In this document: positions 1 to 6,523 of the stretch, piece by piece | Layout: every line of letters starts with the position of its first letter | How positions within the stretch are numbered: the first letter of the stretch is position 1 | Assembly (NCBI GenBank): GCA_003452655.1 | Contig: DMNR01000054.1 | Location: forward strand, 1-6,587 | DNA: 6,587 nucleotides | Reading direction: 5' to 3' | Source: Actinomycetota bacterium | GTDB lineage: Bacteria > Actinomycetota > Actinomycetes > S36-B12 > UBA10799 | Notes under the pieces: generated by a model | What the model saw: the letters and a program-made list of their open reading frames with translations, nothing else | The model's database searches: none | What the model was told of the DNA's origin: nothing | Position numbers and translations under genes: made by a program

Positions 1-19
1 AGATGTGTATAAGAGACAG
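1..19 (+). other. Residual Tn5 mosaic-end sequencing adapter (artefact)
   Basis: The first 19 bases read AGATGTGTATAAGAGACAG, an exact match to the Tn5 transposase mosaic end used in Nextera-type library preparation. It sits at the very edge of the window, as expected when a read-end adapter was not trimmed before assembly. The apparent ATG at base 3 lies inside the adapter and is not a real start codon. No transposase or second mosaic end is present, so this is not a natural Tn5 copy. Confidence 0.95.
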
Positions 20-212
20 GCTGCGGCGAGGTGGACCTAAGGCGCTCGCTGCGACGAAGCAACTGCTGCAACGCGTCCGCACTATGGATCGAACGGAAGC
101 CTTCAATTGGACGGCCGAACTGTCGGCGAACCTGTTCGCCTCCGAGGAAGCGCAGGCGGGCATGGGGGCATTCCTCAAACGCGAACCAGCACCCTGGATT
201 CCAACGGACTGA
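20..212 (+). CDS. Enoyl-CoA hydratase/isomerase family protein, C-terminal fragment
   Basis: This is the 3' end of a gene cut by the contig edge. About 63 residues remain, read in the frame whose first complete genomic codon is at 21 and whose TGA stop is at 210-212. The residues include GGPKALAATKQLL, then an acidic/aromatic helix (EAFNWTAELSANLFAS), then EEAQAGMGAFLKREPAPW near the end. This matches the C-terminal helices of crotonase-fold enoyl-CoA hydratases, where an SEEAQEGMxAFLEKRxPxW-type ending is typical. Family members hydrate trans-2-enoyl-CoA in fatty-acid or amino-acid breakdown, in the cytoplasm. The catalytic glutamates and oxyanion-hole residues lie in the missing N-terminal part, so the substrate and even the exact reaction cannot be judged. 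The reading frame runs on into the adapter, so any start codon there is artificial. Confidence 0.85.
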
Positions 213-235
213 GCAGCTTTCGCCCATAGCCCCTC

Positions 236-310
236 CCGCAGATCCCCACCGTGTTGCCCCTTTTCGAGGCATTTTCGGCCGAAAAAGGGCAACACGGTGG
301 GGATCTGCGG
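236..310. repeat. Large near-perfect inverted repeat, possible terminator or mobile palindrome
   Basis: The arms 236-266 and 280-310 are reverse complements over 31 positions with one mismatch (C260 against A286), around a 13-base spacer. On the - strand that mismatch becomes a G-U wobble, so the - strand RNA pairs along the full arm. A second palindrome (TTTTCGGCCGAAAA, 272-285) overlaps the spacer and the right arm and could form an alternative small hairpin. The repeat begins 24 bases after the hydratase stop and ends 69 bases before the kinase start. A terminator for the hydratase gene is the simplest reading, but there is no T-run after the stem, and 31 bp is long for one. The other possibility is a dispersed palindromic repeat or MITE-like element. 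Apart from this repeat, I see nothing in the 213-379 gap. Confidence 0.8.
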
Positions 311-379
311 AATGGGGGTCACGAACCGACTGGATGACTCACGCTGCGAGTTGGGGAAGGTTTCGGGCACTCTGTCTGA

Positions 380-1141
380 GTGACGTCGGAAACCGGTGAG
401 GTGTTGACCCTTGGTATCGACTGCGGTGGCTCAGGTATCAAGGGCTCCGTGCTAGACGCCGAGGGCGAGATGGTTGCCGAACGCATTCGGATCAAGACGC
501 CGTATCCCCTCCCACCTGAGCGCTTTGTTCGGACCCTGAAGCGGATCGCCAACAAGATGCCTGAGTTCGATCGCGTCACGGTGGGTATGCCCGGCATGAT
601 CCGAAATGGCCGAGTGATCCGGACCCCCCACTACCCGACTGTCGGCGGCCCATACACACCAAAGGATCCGGGACTTGTCGAAGCGTGGCGAAATTGGGAC
701 GCGCAATCGATCCTCTCGACCGCATTCGATCGCCCGACCCGAGTCCTCAACGACGCCGAAGTTCAGGGCGCTGCCGTGATCCAACGCGAGGGCCTTGAAG
801 TGATGTTCACGCTGGGAACCGGTCTCGGCTGCGCGGTTTACAACGACGGCCGCCTCGCTCCTCACCTCGAGATGTCACACGCACCAATCCGCAAAGACGC
901 CACCTACGACACTTGGATTGGCATCCACAAGCTGCGCGAACTCGGCCCGCGAAAGTGGAGCAAGCGCATGCTTGAAGTAGTGGAAGGCCTGCGCCCGGTA
1001 TTCCTGTGGGACCACCTGTACGTCGGCGGCGGAAATGCACGACGCCTCACCGAATTCCTCGGCGACGACGTCACAATCGTGCCGAATGTTGCCGGCATCA
1101 TCGGAGGCGTCCGGGCTTGGGATTTGGAGATCGGCGACTAG
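380..1141 (+). CDS. ROK-family sugar kinase, polyphosphate glucokinase-like
   Basis: The 253-residue product is close in length to actinobacterial polyphosphate/ATP glucokinases (about 260). The N-terminal phosphate-binding motif is GIDCGGSGIKG (residues 12-22). The likely catalytic Asp is D125 in LNDAE. A second glycine-rich phosphate motif is TLGTGLGC (144-151), and YVGGGN (214-219) matches the C-terminal nucleotide-site glycines. The Cys-rich zinc motif of many ROK repressors and kinases is absent, as in PpgK, and there is no N-terminal DNA-binding domain, so this should be an enzyme and not a regulator. Expected role: cytoplasmic phosphorylation of glucose or a related hexose using polyphosphate or ATP. 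The sugar-binding ExGH motif is altered to EMSH (E164, H167) and the sequence after it differs from typical PpgK, so the substrate is uncertain. GTG at 380 is used as the start; no good ribosome site lies at the usual distance, and GTG at 401 is an in-frame alternative seven codons in. The gene stands alone, with gaps of 167 and 107 bases on either side. Confidence 0.8.
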   Translation: MTSETGEVLTLGIDCGGSGIKGSVLDAEGEMVAERIRIKTPYPLPPERFVRTLKRIANKMPEFDRVTVGMPGMIRNGRVIRTPHYPTVGGPYTPKDPGLVEAWRNWDAQSILSTAFDRPTRVLNDAEVQGAAVIQREGLEVMFTLGTGLGCAVYNDGRLAPHLEMSHAPIRKDATYDTWIGIHKLRELGPRKWSKRMLEVVEGLRPVFLWDHLYVGGGNARRLTEFLGDDVTIVPNVAGIIGGVRAWDLEIGD

Positions 1142-1236
1142 TCAGCTCCCTCTCGTGCGCGTTCGGGTGATCTGGCTGCGCTGGCACGACGAAACTCCCG
1201 TTGCCGCGCGATACTCGACTGCCCAGCCTGCCGAGC

Positions 1237-1241
1237 AGAGG
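1237..1241 (+). promoter_or_regulatory. Ribosome binding site deciding the start of the secreted protein
   Basis: AGAGG lies 7 bases before ATG 1249. This favours ATG 1249 over an in-frame upstream ATG-less extension back to TTG 1201, and it places a classic signal peptide at the very N-terminus. Confidence 0.6.
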
Positions 1242-1248
1242 TTCAAAG

Positions 1249-1860
1249 ATGACGCCTAAACATGCACTTCCAGCGCTCGCGATCATCTCTGGCACCCTTG
1301 CTGCGGGTCTGCTGATCGCCCCTGCAACGGCTGCTCAAGCGGCACCCTCGCCGAACAAACTCCTCACGTCACCGACTGGTCTTGGTCTAGGCAAGGTCAA
1401 GCTTCTCGGACCTATCTCGTCGGTCCAGTGCGTTACCTCGCTGAAGTGCCGTGATGCCAGCTACCTACGCATGGGTGACGACGTGGTGAAGGCCGCCTAC
1501 ACCTCAGATGTCGCCAGATACGGTGGCGCGAGTGCGGCAAAGCTGGTGATCCCGGCACAGATCAGGTTCTACCGAGAAGTCAACGGCGGTTCCATCATGC
1601 TGACCTCGATCAAGCGCTACTCCAAGGATGGCTACGAAGTGCTCAAGATCAAGTCGGTTCAGAATCCCGATACCTTTCAAATGCTCGGTAGCTGCACACT
1701 GATAGTTCGCAAGGGCAGCAAAGTTGTCTACCAGGATGCAGGTCGACGTACGCCACTCAACGCGAGCAAGACCTTCAAGGTGTTGCTCGCCAAAGCTAAG
1801 GTCTCGCTAGCCAAAGACTGGAGTCGACTTCCGGTGACTGCTCCGAAGATTTACGGCTGA
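1249..1860 (+). CDS. Secreted protein of unknown function
   Basis: I do not recognise this 203-residue protein. Residues 1-31 form a clear Sec signal peptide: a short basic start (MTPKH), a hydrophobic core about 6-24, and an AQA-A cleavage site after residue 31. The mature part of about 172 residues is basic and lysine-rich, with no further membrane segment. It has three cysteines: C61 and C67 close together in a VQCVTSLKC stretch, and C149 in a GSCTLIV strand. One disulfide plus one free Cys is possible after export. The middle (about 75-165) alternates hydrophobic and charged residues and looks mostly beta-stranded, ending in a lysine-rich tail (KTFKVLLAKAKVSLAKDW, about 174-191). There is no lipobox, sortase motif or catalytic signature. 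ATG 1249 is chosen because it has a ribosome site and puts the signal peptide first. The neighbouring kinase and amidohydrolase give no functional clue. Confidence 0.75.
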   Translation: MTPKHALPALAIISGTLAAGLLIAPATAAQAAPSPNKLLTSPTGLGLGKVKLLGPISSVQCVTSLKCRDASYLRMGDDVVKAAYTSDVARYGGASAAKLVIPAQIRFYREVNGGSIMLTSIKRYSKDGYEVLKIKSVQNPDTFQMLGSCTLIVRKGSKVVYQDAGRRTPLNASKTFKVLLAKAKVSLAKDWSRLPVTAPKIYG

Positions 1861-1955
1861 ACGTTCCTGAAGCAAACAGGAGGAGTACGCGCCAGGCCGG
1901 AGGCCAGGTGCGACGTCGCCGCTTCGCCCGCCCTGGCAGACGGGCAGCACTGCGA

Positions 1956-1985
1956 TTGCGTCGAGCTACCTGCCAGCCTGACAAT
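1956..1985 (+). promoter_or_regulatory. Possible promoter for leaderless amidohydrolase mRNA
   Basis: TTGCGT (1956-1961) and GACAAT (1980-1985) are separated by 18 bases and resemble -35 and -10 boxes. The -10-like box ends 6 bases before GTG 1992, the spacing expected if transcription starts at the GTG itself. Leaderless GTG mRNAs are common in actinobacteria. The boxes are only partial matches to consensus, so this is a hypothesis that would explain why GTG 1992 lacks a ribosome binding site. Confidence 0.25.
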
Positions 1986-1991
1986 CCAACA

Positions 1992-3230
1992 GTGACCGAC
2001 ACCGCTGCCCTCGCAGATATCTATCGCGACCTGCATTCCCACCCCGAACTGTCCTTCGCCGAGACACGAACCGCAGAAATCGTGGCGAACTTCCTCACGA
2101 ACCTGGGATTCGACGTCACCACCGGAGTCGGTGGAACCGGGGTGATCGGGCTGCTCGGCAACGGGGACGGACCGGCCGCACTGCTTCGCGCGGACATGGA
2201 CGCTCTACCAGTGCGCGAAGAAACCGGCCTCGCCTACGCCAGCACCGTGACGACCCTCGATGCCGCCGGTTCCGAGGTTCCAGTCATGCACGCATGTGGC
2301 CACGATGTTCACGTCACCTGCTTGCTCGGTGCGTGTGCGGAACTCGCTCAGCACCGCGACACCTGGTCGGGAACGCTCGCGGTGATCTTCCAACCTGCAG
2401 AGGAAGTCGCAGGCGCACGGAAGGTCGTCGACGATGGGTTCGCTGACAAGCTCCCGCGGATCGATGTCGTACTCGGGCAGCACGTCGCTCCGATTCCCGC
2501 CGGAGTGATTGGTCTGCGAAGCGGGCCAGCGTTCGCTGCCTCCGACACCGTGGACATCGTGATGCGCGGCCAAGGATCACACGGTTCACGACCAGAGGCA
2601 TCGGTCGATCCGATCGTGATGGGAGCTGCAGTCGTGATGCGGTTGCAGACCATCGTTGCCCGCGAGATCGCCCCGACCTCAGAGTCTGCTGTGGTGACGG
2701 TCGGGACCTTTCACGCCGGATCCAAAGAGAACATCATTCCGAGTGAGGCCGCACTTGGGCTCACTGTTCGCACGTACACCGATGACGTGCGCGATCGCGT
2801 CCTCGCTGCCATCGACCGGATCGCCCGCGGTGAGGCGATCGCTTCTGGCGCTAGCGATGAGCCGCTGGTCAAGGTGTCGCCCGATTCGTTCCCGGTCTTG
2901 ATTAACGATCCCGACGCTGTCGAGCGAACCCGTACGGCGCTGTCGGCATCCGGCGCGCTAGTTGTGGATCCCGGACTCGTGAGTGGAAGCGAGGATATCG
3001 GGATGCTCGCGACCGCGGTCAATGCGCCGCTCGTCTACTGGCTATTGGGCGGGCAAGACCCGGCGGAGTATGAAGGTGCAACCACCATCGAGGAGCTCCA
3101 CAAGCGGATGGCTGAGCTTCCGGCGAATCACTCGCCGTACTTTGCACCGGTTATCGAGCCGACGTTGACCAACGGGGTGAACGCGCTTGTCGCGGCTGCC
3201 CGGGAATGGCTGCCGCCGCAGGAGTCCTGA
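1992..3230 (+). CDS. M20-family metallo-amidohydrolase (N-acyl amino acid / hippurate hydrolase type)
   Basis: The 412-residue product carries the full motif set of the M20 amidohydrolase family, two-metal enzymes that cleave N-acyl or amide bonds of amino acid conjugates in the cytoplasm. Numbered from GTG 1992: LHSHPELSF near the N-terminus; RADMDALP with D68 and D70; HACGHDVH with H100, C102, H104 and D105; FQPAEE with E137 and E138; a metal-ligand His at H164 (GQHVAP); HGSRP in the dimerisation domain with H197; SGSEDIG with E334 and D335; and NHSPYF with H380. Cys102 in HxCGHD is typical of the hippurate hydrolase/aminoacylase branch, in contrast to dipeptidases. No signal peptide is seen. 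The start is uncertain. Family similarity begins within about ten residues of GTG 1992, but that GTG lacks a ribosome site; GTG 1908, preceded by GGAGG, would add 28 mostly Arg-rich residues not expected in the family. The exact substrate cannot be told. Confidence 0.9.
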   Translation: MTDTAALADIYRDLHSHPELSFAETRTAEIVANFLTNLGFDVTTGVGGTGVIGLLGNGDGPAALLRADMDALPVREETGLAYASTVTTLDAAGSEVPVMHACGHDVHVTCLLGACAELAQHRDTWSGTLAVIFQPAEEVAGARKVVDDGFADKLPRIDVVLGQHVAPIPAGVIGLRSGPAFAASDTVDIVMRGQGSHGSRPEASVDPIVMGAAVVMRLQTIVAREIAPTSESAVVTVGTFHAGSKENIIPSEAALGLTVRTYTDDVRDRVLAAIDRIARGEAIASGASDEPLVKVSPDSFPVLINDPDAVERTRTALSASGALVVDPGLVSGSEDIGMLATAVNAPLVYWLLGGQDPAEYEGATTIEELHKRMAELPANHSPYFAPVIEPTLTNGVNALVAAAREWLPPQES

Positions 3231-3276
3231 CCCCAAGTCGCTGGACCGCTGCCTCAGCCGATTCTTCAAAGAAGCG

Positions 3277-5049
3277 CTAGATCGGCATGCGGTATCCGTA
3301 GAACTCCTGGTCTTCGTTGTAGCCGCCCTGTCCGGCGCCTAGATGCTCGAATGACTCGACGAATTCGATCGCCTCGATCCACTTCACCTGCTTGAAGCCA
3401 AGCTCAATCTCGTCCCGCAGCCGCAACGGTGCACCATGAGATTCGTTCAGCGGTTCACCGTTCATTTCGTACGCCAGGATCGTGTGTTCGTGCCGCATGT
3501 TGGCGATGGGATGACAGTCGTAGTAGCGGCCTCCCTCCGGGCCTTGAGCGAATGAGTAGAACACCACCCACTTTGCCTCCGGCTGCGGCTTGACGATGTC
3601 GAGGATCTCGCTCATGCGCACGCCGGCCCACTCGGCGATACCGGACCATCCTTGGATGCAGTAGTGGGCAGTGATCTGCTCGGACTTGGGTAGCGCCAAG
3701 AGCTGCGCATACGACAACTCGGTTGGGACGTCGACCAGGCCGTCGATGCGCAGCGAGTAGTTGGTCCATCCGTCGGCTTTGAGCGCCTCGTAGTCCTCGG
3801 TTTCCGGCCGCTCACCGTTGGGCCAGAAGAAGGGGGAGATGTCCTTCTTGGTGTACGTCGCCTTGGGATTCCACCACTCCATCAAGAACTTGATTCGGCC
3901 GACCATGAACCGGCCAGCATGTTGGACTTTGCGCGGATATCGGATCGTCAGCGGCGAGGCAGCGATCCAGAACACGACGACGACAGCCATCCACAGGACG
4001 TATAACCAGACCCCCAACCCCGATGTGGTGTCGGTACCCAGGGTGATGTGGTTGACGTTGCCAACGAAGCCAGTGATGAAGATCATCGCGGTGTGAATGA
4101 CGATGAAGATCAACATCCAGATCATCACCAGGAAGTGAATCGAGCGCGCCACTTGCCGATTCAAAAGCCCCGCGCCGGTGCCGAACCTCGCAGAGATGGC
4201 GGGCGCCTGCAATAGCCCCGTGATCATCGCCAGCGGCGCAGCGATGAAGACCGTCACAAAGTAGGCGAGCAACTGCAGGGCGTTGTAGGTGCTGAATCCG
4301 GCATTTTCGGGGAGTTGCAATGACAGGTACTGGAAGGCCGTCGACACCGCGTTCGGAAAGACGTCAAGGGAGGTGGGCACCAATCGACGCCACTGGTCAC
4401 TGCTGAAAATCAGAATGAAGAAGATCACCCCGTTGATCAGCCACAACAGGTCGAAGCTGAAGTGCCACCAGCGCGCGAGCCCGATCGAATGGCGGAATCC
4501 GGGGATTCCTACTTGAGCGGGCAGCGCGACTGAGTCATCCTTCGCGGTCCACACGGTGGCGGCGTCTGCGCTATCTCGGCGGTCTGCGGGTACCGGACCG
4601 CGCAGTCGCAGCCACTCAGTGTCGGGCTTGCTGCCCGAGTCCAGGTACAGCCGAGGATGGTCGGCCAGGATCTGCAGGCCCGCTCGAATGATGAAGACCA
4701 TGAAGAACAGGTTGAAGAAGTGCTGCCAGCGCAACCACCATGGGAATCCGGATTCAACGGGGGTCACATAGTCGCTGGACGTGCCGGGGTATTGAAAGAT
4801 GAAGTCCTGATACCAGGTCTGGTGCGACAGTTCGCGAACAACGGCGATTGAGACCGCCAGCGCCAAGACTCCAAGCGGCACTAACCACAAGGTGCTGAAC
4901 CAACGCCGCCGTATGCGCACCGATGGCAAGCGCGCACGATTCTCGGTGATGCCCCCTGCCCAGTCATCCACAACGATGGGGCCGTTGTAGTTGCCTTGGT
5001 TGTAGTACGGCTGGAGGGAGTCCTCAAGTGGATCTTTATCTCCAGACAT
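3277..5049 (-). CDS. Fused b-type cytochrome / molybdopterin-dependent oxidoreductase
   Basis: One 590-residue chain joins two modules. Residues about 50-370 form a membrane cytochrome of the b561 / hydrogenase b-subunit type, with six predicted helices (about 52-72, 108-127, 197-216, 257-280, 303-326, 345-364). Candidate haem-ligand histidines are H110, H196, H305 and H319. Residues about 400-575 form an oxidoreductase molybdopterin-binding domain of the sulfite oxidase / MsrP fold: Cys464 in HYCIQGWSG is the expected molybdenum ligand, and MNGEPLNESHGAPLRLR plus GFKQVKWIEAIEF match the conserved cofactor-binding end. The likely role is to pass electrons between the quinone pool, haem and Mo cofactor, like MsrP and MsrQ as one chain; the substrate is unknown. 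There is no cleavable signal; an RRWF stretch before helix 1 only loosely resembles a Tat motif. The start ATG 5049 follows GAGGAGG by 11 bases. It converges with the amidohydrolase across 46 bases, where I see no convincing terminator. Confidence 0.88.
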   Translation of the reverse strand: MSGDKDPLEDSLQPYYNQGNYNGPIVVDDWAGGITENRARLPSVRIRRRWFSTLWLVPLGVLALAVSIAVVRELSHQTWYQDFIFQYPGTSSDYVTPVESGFPWWLRWQHFFNLFFMVFIIRAGLQILADHPRLYLDSGSKPDTEWLRLRGPVPADRRDSADAATVWTAKDDSVALPAQVGIPGFRHSIGLARWWHFSFDLLWLINGVIFFILIFSSDQWRRLVPTSLDVFPNAVSTAFQYLSLQLPENAGFSTYNALQLLAYFVTVFIAAPLAMITGLLQAPAISARFGTGAGLLNRQVARSIHFLVMIWMLIFIVIHTAMIFITGFVGNVNHITLGTDTTSGLGVWLYVLWMAVVVVFWIAASPLTIRYPRKVQHAGRFMVGRIKFLMEWWNPKATYTKKDISPFFWPNGERPETEDYEALKADGWTNYSLRIDGLVDVPTELSYAQLLALPKSEQITAHYCIQGWSGIAEWAGVRMSEILDIVKPQPEAKWVVFYSFAQGPEGGRYYDCHPIANMRHEHTILAYEMNGEPLNESHGAPLRLRDEIELGFKQVKWIEAIEFVESFEHLGAGQGGYNEDQEFYGYRMPI

Positions 5050-5060
5050 GACGCCATTCG

Positions 5061-5067
5061 CCTCCTC
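5061..5067 (-). promoter_or_regulatory. Ribosome binding site of the cytochrome/molybdopterin gene
   Basis: On the - strand, GAGGAGG lies 11 bases before ATG 5049, longer than the usual spacing. A second ATG at 5057-5055 lies only 3 bases after the site but is out of frame and opens just a 59-codon shadow frame. The long hydrophobic cytochrome frame clearly supports ATG 5049. Confidence 0.6.
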
Positions 5068-5162
5068 GTGGGACGCACTCTGCGACGACTGGTGGGTCCC
5101 GCTGCCGCGTATCCACCAAACTATCGGTGCGGGCGCGGGATTGGCTGCCTAAACAGTCACTA

Positions 5163-5187
5163 GCCCACCCGGGTCTGCCGGGCGGGC
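5163..5187 (-). terminator. GC-rich hairpin, likely terminator of the glycine-rich gene
   Basis: Arms 5163-5172 and 5178-5187 pair over ten positions with one mismatch (A5167 against C5183) around a five-base loop. Read on the - strand, the hairpin starts 25 bases after the stop codon of the glycine-rich protein and lies more than 110 bases before the next gene. No strong T-run follows, which is common for actinobacterial terminators. It suggests the two - strand genes are transcribed separately. The rest of the 5050-5212 gap holds the downstream gene's ribosome site; I see no clear promoter. Confidence 0.5.
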
Positions 5188-5212
5188 CAATGAAGCGTGA
5201 CGATCAAGGGGG

Positions 5213-6340
5213 TTACTTGACGGACCAGCTCTTCGTCCAGCGCAAGACTTCGCCACCGGCGGCAGCTGGCTTGGTCACGATCTTGACCTTGACCTTGATG
5301 GTCTTGCTGCCGTATGTGGTGACCTTGACCTTGCCGGTCTTGAGACTCTTCGTGTACGAGCAGTACTGGACGTCGCCGCGGGTCGCCGCGCGATTGCTCG
5401 TTGATTTACACGACACCGTGATGGATTTGAGTGAGCCTGCCGACGATGGCGTGATCTTCGCGGACTTCACGACGGTAGTCGTACCGGTGCGTGGGAGGGT
5501 CTTCTTCGTGGTGGTGTTGACGACGAGTTGTGCGCCATCCGAAGCGGATGCGGTGTACGTCAATTCGATCGAACCATTGGCGCTCGGTGACAGACCCGAA
5601 GAAGCGTAGATCGCTCCGGCCGTTCCGATGCTTCCACCGGCACCACCGCCTGAATCCGACGCCCCACCGCCTCCGCCGCCGCCGAAACCGCCACCGCCAG
5701 ATCCTGCTTGCCCGAATGTGTTGTCACCGAAACCGCCGTCGCCGCCGTATGCGGGCCCAGCGGGCCCACGGCCGCCGTCGTTACCGCCACCCCCAGAGCC
5801 GCCGTTTCCGTCGCTGCCGGGGCCGGCACCGCCACCGCCCCCAACTCCACCGGTTCCGGCGGCACCGCCACCGCCGGGTCTGGTTCCCTGACCGTTGCTG
5901 CCGGCGCCGACAGCGCCTCCACCGGATCCACCATTGCCTCCTTCGGCGCCGCCGCCCCCGCCGCCGCCGGCGATGATCTGGCTCCCAACGGTCCCCGCGT
6001 TCACAGACGAGGATCCGCCGCCGCCGCCGGATTCGGTGACGCCTCCTCCGCCGATAAACAATGCAAGATTCTGCCCCCCAACAACCGTCATGGTCGCTGA
6101 TACGCGCGCGCCGCTACCACCGAGACCACCTACGCCGGCGGCGCCGGAAGCGCCGCTCCCGCCAATAGCAACGACATCAACCGAGGTGACTCCGGACGGC
6201 ACAATCCACGTCGCACTTCCGGCGGTCGTGAAGTTGACGACAGTGCTCGCCTGCGCACTGGTTGGTACTGCTGCAGCCATGCCAGCCGCCACCAAGCACC
6301 CCGCTCCTGCGATTGCCCATGTGCGACGTATCGGTGACAT
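5213..6340 (-). CDS. Secreted glycine-rich protein with lysine-rich C-terminal domain
   Basis: The 375-residue product has three parts. Residues 1-31 form a Sec signal peptide (MSPIRR, hydrophobic core, cleavage after AQA). Residues about 32-265 form a glycine-rich domain. It opens with a beta-strand signature, ATWIVPSGVTSVDVVAIGGSG (43-63), typical of bacterial glycine-rich adhesin-like domains, continues through irregular GGGG/GGSGG runs (about 97-240), and ends with a strand like NGSIELTYT. Residues about 266-375 form a lysine/threonine-rich beta domain with two cysteines (C311, C327), probably a disulfide, and a run TYGSKTIKVKVKI. I recall similar C-terminal modules in other actinobacterial exported proteins, but cannot name the family. 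There is no LPxTG anchor followed by a membrane segment; LPRTG at 282-286 lies inside the protein and is not a sorting signal. Likely role: cell-surface or matrix structural protein. GGGGAG 5 bases before ATG 6340 supports the start. It resembles mycobacterial PE_PGRS only in composition. Confidence 0.8.
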   Translation of the reverse strand: MSPIRRTWAIAGAGCLVAAGMAAAVPTSAQASTVVNFTTAGSATWIVPSGVTSVDVVAIGGSGASGAAGVGGLGGSGARVSATMTVVGGQNLALFIGGGGVTESGGGGGSSSVNAGTVGSQIIAGGGGGGGAEGGNGGSGGGAVGAGSNGQGTRPGGGGAAGTGGVGGGGGAGPGSDGNGGSGGGGNDGGRGPAGPAYGGDGGFGDNTFGQAGSGGGGFGGGGGGGASDSGGGAGGSIGTAGAIYASSGLSPSANGSIELTYTASASDGAQLVVNTTTKKTLPRTGTTTVVKSAKITPSSAGSLKSITVSCKSTSNRAATRGDVQYCSYTKSLKTGKVKVTTYGSKTIKVKVKIVTKPAAAGGEVLRWTKSWSVK

Positions 6341-6345
6341 CTGTT

Positions 6346-6351
6346 CTCCCC
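6346..6351 (-). promoter_or_regulatory. Ribosome binding site of the glycine-rich gene
   Basis: GGGGAG on the - strand lies 5 bases before ATG 6340, good spacing. It fixes the start just ahead of the signal peptide and rules out the longer overlapping frame that begins at 6566. Confidence 0.65.
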
Positions 6352-6502
6352 GTGGCTATTTGGTAGCTAGATTTACCACTCGCGTCTGAAGATATTCGGT
6401 TGACGGTACTGCCGACGCGTTCGTGCACAGATGCGTACCGCCATTCGAGTGATCTTGGTGGATCGACGCCGGAGCCGTCGCTTCGCTCCTCCCCACCCTC
6501 AC

Positions 6503-6523
6503 GGCCTGCACTTCGTGCATGCC
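6503..6523. other. Short hairpin GGCCTGCAC-TTC-GTGCATGCC
   Basis: Arms 6503-6511 and 6515-6523 pair over nine positions with one mismatch (C6506 against T6520) around a three-base loop TTC. It lies about 160 bases upstream of the glycine-rich gene in the gene-free right end. It could be part of a terminator or a dispersed palindromic repeat; no T-run follows on either strand. Confidence 0.4.

Noticed and set aside
31..399. + strand frame running through the hydratase end and the inverted repeat
   Set aside because: It is out of frame with the recognisable hydratase C-terminus and passes through a palindrome, so it is a shadow frame.
1152..1186. TCGTGC/GCACGA inverted repeat after the kinase gene
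   Set aside because: Six base pairs with a loop of over 20 bases is expected by chance in GC-rich DNA.
3255..3276. CTTC-AAA-GAAG hairpin between the convergent genes
   Set aside because: The stem is only four base pairs and has no T-run, too weak to call a terminator.
5213..6340. PE_PGRS family assignment for the glycine-rich protein
   Set aside because: There is no N-terminal PE domain; instead there is a cleavable signal peptide and an unrelated C-terminal domain. Only composition is shared.
5628..6389. Long proline-rich + strand open frames opposite the glycine-rich gene
   Set aside because: They are the antisense of GGN/GGC glycine codons, lack ribosome sites, and the - strand frame has a signal peptide and ordered domains.
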